A DNA stretch of 39,143 bases from Candidatus Bathyarchaeota archaeon (GTDB taxonomy: Archaea; Thermoproteota; Bathyarchaeia; Bathyarchaeales; Bathyarchaeaceae), in NCBI GenBank assembly GCA_030615265.1, contig JAUWZP010000008.1, positions 1 through 39,143 of the forward strand, given 5' to 3'. Of this stretch, positions 18,672-25,895 are shown one piece after another. Made by a program: the position numbers and the translations under genes. Each line of letters begins with the position of its first letter. The stretch's first letter is position 1. The notes beneath the pieces were generated by a model. The model had not been told where the DNA came from and did not search any database. It was given only the letters and a program-made list of their open reading frames with translations.

Positions 18672-19030
18672 GTTTCTTCCTCTCCATCCTTACTTTCCTT
18701 TGCATTTGCTAGTGTTATTACTGAAACTTCGATTCCAAAATCTTCAAGTGAGAATTTCCTCACGGTTCTCTTACCACCTCTCACTGGGACATCTTCAGCA
18801 ATTCCAGATCTAGTCCACTGTTCCCACCATTTGCTGACTGCCCCCACACTTGCATTGGCTTGTTTAGCTACTTCCCTTATTGTCGCCCCATCACTCGCTT
18901 GATATGCAATTTTCTGTTCGGGTTTTGGTAGGATGTCTAAAAGAAGTTTCTTGACATTCGGAATACTAGTTACTTTTGTCCATTTCACAAGCTCTTCAAG
19001 TAACTCAATCATTTTATCCTCTTTACTCAC
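18668..19030 (-). CDS. Short wHTH protein (120 aa), array member 4
   Basis: IAYQASDGATIREVAKQANASVGAVSKWWEQWTRSGIAE; 4-nt overlaps with both neighbours. Confidence 0.75.
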   Translation of the reverse strand: MSKEDKMIELLEELVKWTKVTSIPNVKKLLLDILPKPEQKIAYQASDGATIREVAKQANASVGAVSKWWEQWTRSGIAEDVPVRGGKRTVRKFSLEDFGIEVSVITLANAKESKDGEEET

Positions 19031-19389
19031 TCTTCATCACCTTCAGTCGTCTCTTCTTCGGTCTCTGCACGGTCTTGGGCTTCGGGAACCTCAATGCCAA
19101 CTTCCTTGAGTGAGAACATTCTGCGATATCTTTTCTTGTACTTAGGATGAATCTCTATGATTCCAAGTACCGCCCAGTCCTTCCAGTAATCTCGAATAGT
19201 TGATGAGGCCACTGCCACAATCTTTGCGATTTTGGGGCTAGACACTCCATCACTCAACTCGTAGGCTAGTTTCTTCACGTCAGTGTCTAGTGAAGTCTCT
19301 AACACTTGCTTCACTTTCTGCATCCCTTCAAACTTCGTCCATTTCAAAATTTCTTTCAAAATACCTTTAATCTCTAGGTCATCATCCAA
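19027..19389 (-). CDS. Short wHTH protein (120 aa), array member 3
   Basis: LAYELSDGVSSPKIAKIVAVASSTIRDYWKDWAVLGIIEI. Confidence 0.75.
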   Translation of the reverse strand: MDDDLEIKGILKEILKWTKFEGMQKVKQVLETSLDTDVKKLAYELSDGVSSPKIAKIVAVASSTIRDYWKDWAVLGIIEIHPKYKKRYRRMFSLKEVGIEVPEAQDRAETEEETTEGDEE

Positions 19390-19400
19390 ATAATATCACC

Positions 19401-19718
19401 TCATTCAAAAAGTCCTGACCTTGCATAGTACACCTTTCTGCCTTTTCTTTCCGTAATGAGTACTCCCATTTCCTTGAGATCAGATACTTTCTTCATCACT
19501 GTTATCTCAGCTACACCAAGCTCCTTCGAAATTTTCTTGCATAGTTCAGAATAACTCAGGGATCCATCAGAGTAGTCTAATATCTTTGCAGAGACTTTGT
19601 CACCACGTACTTTAGCCTTGTATTTTCCAATGATGTCTAGGCTGTTCAGCTTTGTAAGAATAATCAATTGACTCAACTTGTATGATATTTCCTTCAGAAT
19701 CTCTTTCTCTTCTTTCAT
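19401..19718 (-). CDS. Short wHTH protein (105 aa), array member 2
   Basis: ILDYSDGSLSYSELCKKISKELGVAEITVMKKVSDLKEMGVL. Confidence 0.75.
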   Translation of the reverse strand: MKEEKEILKEISYKLSQLIILTKLNSLDIIGKYKAKVRGDKVSAKILDYSDGSLSYSELCKKISKELGVAEITVMKKVSDLKEMGVLITERKGRKVYYARSGLFE

Positions 19719-20041
19719 GGTGCTTCACCTTCTTCTTTTTTCCATTCTGGAGGAACATAATCGAATCTCCTTCTCGGAAATCCCCTTTTTACAGCAACTA
19801 AGAAACCAGCATTTTGAAGGTCTCTTGCGGCGACCTGTACAGCCCTCCGAGAAATTCCTGCCTTTTCGGCTATTGTTTTCGTATCTGTATAACCGTCACT
19901 TAATGCCCAGACAACCTTTCGTTCCTTTGTAGTAAGAATTTTCTCTAATTCCTTTCTGAGACTATCTTTGACCGTGATTTCAAGAAGTTGCCTAATCTTG
20001 ACGATTTCGTCGTACAAACCCATCAGTATTTTTTCTGACAT
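19715..20041 (-). CDS. Short wHTH protein (108 aa), array member 1, operon leader
   Basis: VVWALSDGYTDTKTIAEKAGISRRAVQVAARDLQNAGFLV; AT-rich TATA-like sequence upstream. Confidence 0.75.
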   Translation of the reverse strand: MSEKILMGLYDEIVKIRQLLEITVKDSLRKELEKILTTKERKVVWALSDGYTDTKTIAEKAGISRRAVQVAARDLQNAGFLVAVKRGFPRRRFDYVPPEWKKEEGEAP

Positions 20042-20388
20042 ACGAATCCTTGATACAAATGTTAGGACTTCTTATAAACCTTCTGATTGTATATATTAAA
20101 CGAAACGTCTTTATTTAAATTAACTTCGCAATGTGGTATACACAAGATGTCAACACTGACGCGGTCTTCACTATTTTGTTGAATCTTTTAATTCTTTCAA
20201 TAGTTTATCGTCTTTAGCATGTAAGTCTTTTAACAGTTCCTTGCGCACAAGGTAAGCCTTGTTATGTGGGATCTTAAGCACTCTACGCATTTCGGCAATG
20301 TCTATTATTCCTTGGTCGCTGTCTCTGTTCCTTTTTCTTGAAGTATTGGAGAAAAGTTAAAACGAGAGACCATATTATTCTGCTTGTT

Positions 20389-20483
20389 GCTCCGGTAGTA
20401 TAGCTCGGTTAAACACGTCTTACGTGAACTAAGTATTCCGGCCTTTCGAGCCGGAGACCCGGGTTCGAATCCCGGCCGGAGCA
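20389..20483 (+). tRNA. tRNA-Glu (anticodon TTC) with a predicted D-arm intron; CCA encoded at 20484-20486
   Basis: Acceptor GCTCCGG/CCGGAGC, anticodon arm CCGGC-CTTTCGA-GCCGG, T arm CCGGG-TTCGAAT-CCCGG; folds only after removing 20413-20432. Confidence 0.93.
20413..20432 (+). other. Predicted 20-nt non-canonical tRNA intron (between about positions 21 and 22)
   Basis: BHB motif GGTT-AA^A-CACGT-CTT-ACGTG-AACT-AA^G: 4-bp central helix GGTT/AACT, two 3-nt bulges, 5-bp intron stem. Confidence 0.85.
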
Positions 20484-20486
20484 CCA
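20465..20486 (+). repeat. Attachment site attL (3' end of tRNA-Glu)
   Basis: TCGAATCCCGGCCGGAGCACCA, repeated with one mismatch at 34457-34478. Confidence 0.85.
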
Positions 20487-20544
20487 CACTAAAGGTATAA
20501 ATCCCTAACTCACGTATTTCTCTAAATGCTCCGGGGCAAGAAGC

Positions 20545-21816
20545 ATGGACGATAGAATCTACAAATACCAGCGTAGGCTGGAAGTAGCCGAGAAGAATCT
20601 CCAGGAAGCACGAATGCTCGAGTACAACAGGAAAAGCATAGAGGATTACGTTCGCTTCCGACGTGTGAATGGGCTTTCAATTCAGCGGCAATGCAAGTAC
20701 ATCTACACCATGAAGTTGCTCGGTAAACTGGCCGGTCAAAAAAACTTCAAAGACCTCACAAGAGAAGACATGATCAATATCCTCGACCAAGTAAAGTCGA
20801 GACGCAAAGATAACGGAGACCCTAAATACAAGCTTTCAACGCTCAGGGATTTTATGATTTTGTGGCGTACTTTCATTGCTTGGGTTCACGGTGTTGAGGA
20901 TCCGAGGCACGAGGGATATCCAAAGGCGGTTTCATGGTTTAGACCCAAGGAGCCCAAGAACGAACTGAAGCCTAGCGATCTAATAACGCCGAATGAAGAA
21001 GAACGGCTCCTAGCTGCATGCTGTAACCTTAGAGATCGGGCGATTATAGGGGTTCAATCGGAGTGTGGCTTACGCCCAGGCGAGTTGCTCGGCCTGAAAG
21101 TCAAAGACGTGAAAATCGAGAGCTCGTGTCTGGAACTCAGTCTCGATGGAAAAACAGGAGTTAGACCAGCGTACTGCATCAGGAGCATGCCGCATTTGCT
21201 CGCATGGTTGGATGTGCACCCATGTCGAAACGACCCACAGGCGTATTTGTGGGGCCTCAAGGGACAGGCCTACACCTATTCAGCATTCAGACAAATGCTA
21301 AGGAAGGTGACCAGGAGAGCGAAGATCCAGAAACCAATTTGGCCCTATCTAATGCGACACTCAAGCGTAACCGATTCCGCCGACAGTGGCTTAACCGAAT
21401 CACAACTTGACGCAGCCTATGGATGGGTCCAGGGCAGTAAAAGCCCGAAGACCTACATTCACCTGTCAGGGCGAAACGTCAAAAAGGCGATGCTTCAAAA
21501 GGCAGGCTTAGTGCCACCGCACCAAGTGACCCGCACGGTCAAGTTATGCCCGCGATGTAATAAGCCGGTCGCCACTGGCGCGAGTCTTTGCCCTTCATGC
21601 GGCAGCGTAGTATCAGTCAAAGCAGCTCTCACAATTCAACAAGACCGCGACGAACTAAAGAAAGACGTTGAAAGCCTCAAAGAATCTGTTGATGACTTGA
21701 AAAGGACGCTTATGAAAACTCGCTACCACCACATGACTGATGAAGAAGTGAACGAGATTATTGCAGCTGAAAAGAAAGCGCACAAGATTTTGGGAAAGCT
21801 AGTAGTTGAGAAATAA
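20545..21816 (+). CDS. int: Tyrosine recombinase/integrase with C-terminal zinc ribbon and coiled coil
   Basis: Catalytic pattern R (SECGLRPGELLGLKVKD), HxxR-region YLMRHSSVTD, Tyr in KTYIHLSG; CPRC...CPSCG. Confidence 0.92.
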   Translation: MDDRIYKYQRRLEVAEKNLQEARMLEYNRKSIEDYVRFRRVNGLSIQRQCKYIYTMKLLGKLAGQKNFKDLTREDMINILDQVKSRRKDNGDPKYKLSTLRDFMILWRTFIAWVHGVEDPRHEGYPKAVSWFRPKEPKNELKPSDLITPNEEERLLAACCNLRDRAIIGVQSECGLRPGELLGLKVKDVKIESSCLELSLDGKTGVRPAYCIRSMPHLLAWLDVHPCRNDPQAYLWGLKGQAYTYSAFRQMLRKVTRRAKIQKPIWPYLMRHSSVTDSADSGLTESQLDAAYGWVQGSKSPKTYIHLSGRNVKKAMLQKAGLVPPHQVTRTVKLCPRCNKPVATGASLCPSCGSVVSVKAALTIQQDRDELKKDVESLKESVDDLKRTLMKTRYHHMTDEEVNEIIAAEKKAHKILGKLVVEK

Positions 21817-21819
21817 TTA

Positions 21820-23136
21820 TTGAAGCTACGGAGTATGGGGGAACTTTCCTTGAGAAAAGAGTGGCTCATTGATTATGAAAAAAGAGAGGATGAGCTTTTC
21901 AGTGGGTTTCTCAAAGATTTAAAGACGGGAAAAATCGATGAGAATGCTCAATACCCGCCACTACGCAGGTTCCGAAAAATCAACCACCCCATCACCACGG
22001 TAAATGTAGCCATACTTTCCAGTGTATATTCGGTAATACCATTCTATGGAACGTCGATAGTCATGATATATCCGGTTTCGAAAACTCTCTTTGAGGACAT
22101 GCATGGTTTCTCTCCTGATGATGTGTGCAAACTTGTAGATTTTGCTAAATCCGAGGGCAGGATCCAGTTCGCTCTGGGAGGGAGAGCAACAAAATATGAG
22201 AAACTAGATTTCCTCGATCCGATTTTTGAGCTTAGCCCTCCACACTTTTCAGTATTGCCAGAAACACTCTTCGTGGACGAGAAGACCTTCAAAAAGTCTT
22301 TTGTCGAGTTTCAAACCATTGCTAATCTTGGATATAAGACGTATGCGCTTCAAAAGAGCAATGAATTAATCCAGAAAGGCTTGTTACCCACTGCAGCGAA
22401 GAATGAATACAAAAATGATATCAGATCCTACTCATTTGCGAAATGCCTTGGATATTATGACCTAACGGATCTCATAGAAAAAATGCTCTTGGAAGATTAC
22501 GAATCCGCAGATAGACTCTTAGGCATCGCAGAACATTTCATTTTCAGAGAGACGCTTAGCCCCTTCAGACGTATTCATACATACTGTGGAAAATTTCTCT
22601 CTTTTTTGCGGGAAGGCATTACAAAGGGCAGCGATGTTCAGGGAGAATATGAGCCAACAACTGAGATACCTTTCGAGATAGGAAGGTTCCTAATAAAGAA
22701 CAAGAAACTGACTAATGCATCTGGAGACTTCGAGGCATGTAAGGAGCTATGTTATCATTATAGTCAAGGCGGCCTGCACAAACTTTTGATTGATCTTCAG
22801 AATGGAGTCCAAGACAGGAACATCGACGCTATCGCTTCAACCAGAGAGGATTTGGACGCTGCATTAGAAAATTTGTGGAAGGATGCTGATTCCATTCGTA
22901 GAAGGATAAAGGTATCTGAGACAGTAATCCCGTTTAGTATGGGTATTATCGGTAGTTTGGCAGGTCGTGCTGTTGGTGCTGGGGAAGGTCTTGGATTCTT
23001 AGCTCTACTGGGCTTTCATGCTGTTGACCGTATTATTGGCGCTCGAAGGGAAAACATCTCAGAGAGACTAGCCAAGTGGGGACAGAAAGACTACCTGATT
23101 GGAATATTCGATTTCAAGAAGAAACCTCTTTTATGA
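21820..23136 (+). CDS. Unknown cargo protein with a hydrophobic glycine-rich C-terminal segment
   Basis: 438 aa uninterrupted ORF immediately after the integrase; hydrophobic segment PFSMGIIGSLAGRAVGAGEGLGFLALLGF. Confidence 0.75.
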   Translation: MKLRSMGELSLRKEWLIDYEKREDELFSGFLKDLKTGKIDENAQYPPLRRFRKINHPITTVNVAILSSVYSVIPFYGTSIVMIYPVSKTLFEDMHGFSPDDVCKLVDFAKSEGRIQFALGGRATKYEKLDFLDPIFELSPPHFSVLPETLFVDEKTFKKSFVEFQTIANLGYKTYALQKSNELIQKGLLPTAAKNEYKNDIRSYSFAKCLGYYDLTDLIEKMLLEDYESADRLLGIAEHFIFRETLSPFRRIHTYCGKFLSFLREGITKGSDVQGEYEPTTEIPFEIGRFLIKNKKLTNASGDFEACKELCYHYSQGGLHKLLIDLQNGVQDRNIDAIASTREDLDAALENLWKDADSIRRRIKVSETVIPFSMGIIGSLAGRAVGAGEGLGFLALLGFHAVDRIIGARRENISERLAKWGQKDYLIGIFDFKKKPLL

Positions 23137-23264
23137 GTTTTTTAGAAATCCAGGCATGCATGCATGGACACGGTTTAGGTCGCATGTAAAAATCTACGGG
23201 AAATCATTGAAAGGTCTTTATATCAAGTGATAAATATATGCGCGCACACGAAGTTGGTTGCTCT

Positions 23265-23765
23265 CTATTTTACTTTTGGAAACTTTTTGTATGCAACAAG
23301 GGTTATGACCGTAGCAATCAATGAGAGCCACAACCCAAATGATGGATAATAAGATAAGCTCGTTCCGGGCGCGCGCCAACCGCTCGGGGGTAACTCGCTC
23401 AATATATCATACATACGTGCTGCAAAGACTATGACTGAAAGCATTGAGAAGATACCAGCAAGTCCAAGCAGAATCCTTTCTTTTTCTGTAGTTCTTATGC
23501 TGGCAACCATACTTAAAACTCCACTAACAACGATTAAACCCAGAGCGACGTACGGTGTGAGCGTGCGCGAGTCGAACATGAAATTACCATCCCAATGGCG
23601 CCATCCCCACAAAAAGATCGAACTGGGTAAACCACCATATGAAATTTCCCACCAAGGCAGAGCCAAACTGACGAACGCCAAAACCGCAGAGGTAACACCT
23701 AAAATATTCAACTTCAAACTATTCCCTTCTTTGATAACAATTAAAACTAATACATAATTTAACAC
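23265..23765 (-). CDS. Four-TM membrane protein of unknown function
   Basis: 166 aa with several hydrophobic helices. Confidence 0.6.
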   Translation of the reverse strand: MLNYVLVLIVIKEGNSLKLNILGVTSAVLAFVSLALPWWEISYGGLPSSIFLWGWRHWDGNFMFDSRTLTPYVALGLIVVSGVLSMVASIRTTEKERILLGLAGIFSMLSVIVFAARMYDILSELPPSGWRAPGTSLSYYPSFGLWLSLIATVITLVAYKKFPKVK

Positions 23766-24362
23766 TTATGCAAATCTTCCATGTATCTCTACTGAATCGC
23801 CAAAACCGCTTTCATTTGCTCAGTGAAATCTGGGTGTTCAATGCCTTGCTCTTCATTCGCGCGCGCATAACCTTCTCGAATTTTTGAGCCGTTGGTAAAG
23901 TGGTGATCCAGTGGTCGCCAACTATCTCTTTCTCACAAAATACCCCTACCTAACAGACCTCAAAATCAATGCATGCTCCAAGACCGTTCAGCAAATTCCT
24001 TGGACTGTTCAAGACCTTATTCGACAGTAGATCTAAGTTTCAAGACCATATTCGAGGCTACATTCAACTTCCACGACAATTCCCTAGGCCGCCAAGGCCT
24101 TCGAACATATTTCATTCAGGTCCCAAGCGAATATTTGATTGTCGACATGCTCCCCACAGGGATCCACGACCATAAATTAAGATCCCACGACCTTGCATTA
24201 GAGTCCCAAAGGGTTACTCGTGCTTACATAATAGCTTTCATACGAATTAATTCTACTTGATCTACAGCATAACTAGAACGAGTGCCTAGCTTGAGAAGTG
24301 ATGTTGTAGCTTCATCAGTCAAATGGTAGAGCATGGGAAAATAAGGTTGCGTCATAATCGAA

Positions 24363-24378
24363 CTTTACACGTGTAAAG
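24363..24378. repeat. Perfect 16-bp palindrome CTTTACACGTGTAAAG
   Basis: Read directly; paired with a related palindrome at 24537-24554. Confidence 0.9.
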
Positions 24379-24432
24379 AATGATAAACCTATAAAAGTTT
24401 TAGTTTAAATCCCCTCCATGTAGCATGGGAAA

Positions 24433-24458
24433 TATTTGTTAATACGATTTAACAAATA
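24433..24458. repeat. Inverted repeat TATTTGTTAA-TACGAT-TTAACAAATA
   Basis: 10-bp perfect arms, 6-nt spacer. Confidence 0.9.
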
Positions 24459-24463
24459 CCCGT

Positions 24464-24493
24464 ACAAACCTCAGAGGTTTGTTGGGGTTTTTT
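24464..24493 (+). terminator. Hairpin followed by a T-run (intrinsic-terminator-like)
   Basis: ACAAACCTC-A-GAGGTTTGT followed by TGGGGTTTTTT. Confidence 0.6.
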
Positions 24494-24536
24494 AATAGTG
24501 GTAACGAAATTTTCAATTTTCGGAAGTCTGAAGCCG

Positions 24537-24554
24537 ACTTCACACGTGTGAAGT
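24537..24554. repeat. Perfect 18-bp palindrome ACTTCACACGTGTGAAGT
   Basis: Shares CTTYACACGTGTRAAG with 24363-24378. Confidence 0.9.
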
Positions 24555-24992
24555 ATGCATAATCTCCATAAATTTGCTCAAGTTTGCATTCCTAATGCAG
24601 GTGGTCATTAACTTGTCCATAAATTTTTTAGTGTTACCACTCTATGTGAGTCAAAATTCTCGAAATGATTTAGCTTGAGCTAGCTTGATTAATTGCTTGC
24701 TGCAGCTTAATCTAGCTCCTAGGAACTCAGCTTATTCAAGAACAGTGTGAGAAGGCTTCTAGGTAAGGGTTTTCGTTTTAGCTTCAGTTTGATTGTAATT
24801 GTGCTGTAGGACAAGCATAGTTGAGCTAGTTTCTATTCAGTTTTATGCTGGAGACTAATAGAGGACAATTACGGCTCTAGCTAGTAAATGTGCAGTAGCA
24901 TGTTTTCTAAATGATTATAGTTGTTTAAAGCCAACCTGCTCAGCTTGTTCTAAAGTTACTAGCGATCTTCCGGACTCGCCATTCCACCGCGG

Positions 24993-25211
24993 TCATATTA
25001 GATAGAACGGTTTCTCTGCACTAACAGGCTGGAGCTGCGGCGGTGACTCTTCAAGAAGGGAAAAAATTTGGTCGACATCGAATTTCAGTCTCTTGAAGGC
25101 CTCATGCAATTTTATGAGATCCGCCTTACGAAGTTTTTGCCAGTTGATGTCTTCGATTAAAAGAAATTTATTTAAGTCTGCTGCCAACTGCCGCTTTGTT
25201 TTCCCTTTCAA
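24993..25211 (-). CDS. Small helical protein of unknown function
   Basis: 72 aa; plausible composition; no recognised family. Confidence 0.45.
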   Translation of the reverse strand: MKGKTKRQLAADLNKFLLIEDINWQKLRKADLIKLHEAFKRLKFDVDQIFSLLEESPPQLQPVSAEKPFYLI

Positions 25212-25350
25212 ATTATTTTACCCATTCCTTTCCTGGCAGCGTGCAGGAGAACACGGCAGACAACGTGATCTATGAGAAATTCCTCCTGCAAGCTGCTTTC
25301 AGGGGTTTTCATTTCTACCATCTTTCATCCTTGCAAAGTTGAGGCCAGCA

Positions 25351-25390
25351 CTTGCGCGGCGACGTCGCGGGTTCAAATCCCGCCCGGTCC
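25351..25390 (+). repeat. Orphan 3' half of a tRNA-Ala(TGC)-like gene (candidate att or att remnant)
   Basis: CTTGCGC anticodon loop, then variable region, T arm GCGGG-TTCAAAT-CCCGC and acceptor strand CCGGTCC; no 5' half upstream. Confidence 0.7.
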
Positions 25391-25395
25391 TCTTT

Positions 25396-25749
25396 TTAGC
25401 TTTCATCGTCTTCTTCTCGAGGGTCCTTGAAGTGTGCAATCAACATGGCTTTGATTTCATCGCCTTTCTCGATACGCCACAACGTAGTGATCGCTGGGTC
25501 GAGTGGTAAGTATAATCTCCTAGAATGCGTTCTCACCGGGTATAAACGGACGAACCACAATTTCACTTTTGGACTACCTGGCACTTGGCTCCGCACATAA
25601 AGCAGCATGGCCTTTATTTTGTCGCCTCGGCGGATATCATACTCTTTAACGATGTCTTTAGGCAGCCGTAGATGGAGAACTCTGCTGTGACGGCCTATTT
25701 TGTAATGTTCAACTAGCCAGATTTTCTCAAAAATGGGTTGCTTCACCAT
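25396..25749 (-). CDS. Tandem AbrB/SpoVT-fold protein
   Basis: Two copies: LHLRLPKDIVKEYDIRRGDKIKAML and LYLPLDPAITTLWRIEKGDEIKAML. Confidence 0.75.
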   Translation of the reverse strand: MVKQPIFEKIWLVEHYKIGRHSRVLHLRLPKDIVKEYDIRRGDKIKAMLLYVRSQVPGSPKVKLWFVRLYPVRTHSRRLYLPLDPAITTLWRIEKGDEIKAMLIAHFKDPREEDDES

Positions 25750-25895
25750 ATCGTGTCATCCCTCTACATCGATGTCATTAACAATGATGTTTTTTTCCTT
25801 GAGTAAGTTAGGAGAAAGGGGGGTTGAAACTGCTAATAGGGGGGAAAAGGTGTTTTCAAAGTCTGTTAGGTTTCCCATTGTTTTTCCATCCTTTT

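Noticed and set aside
16535-20041. The HTH-array operon as part of the tRNA-Glu element
   Set aside because: It lies on the 5' side of tRNA-Glu, outside the att repeats, and I found no tRNA-Lys att duplication, so it is treated as a separate locus.
20305-20487. 60-aa minus-strand ORF over tRNA-Glu
   Set aside because: MVLRPGFEPGSPARKAG is the typical spurious translation of a tRNA gene.
23969-24260. Overlapping plus-strand ORFs between the membrane protein and the palindrome cluster
   Set aside because: No recognisable motifs, two frames open at once and low coding plausibility.
24360-24560. CRISPR-like repeat structure
   Set aside because: Only two palindromes, unevenly spaced and without repeat-spacer periodicity. 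No CRISPR array or cas gene was seen in the window.
25351-25390. Trans-spliced (split) tRNA half
   Set aside because: Split tRNAs exist in a few archaea, but no 5' half is visible and an att-type fragment inside an integrated element is simpler.
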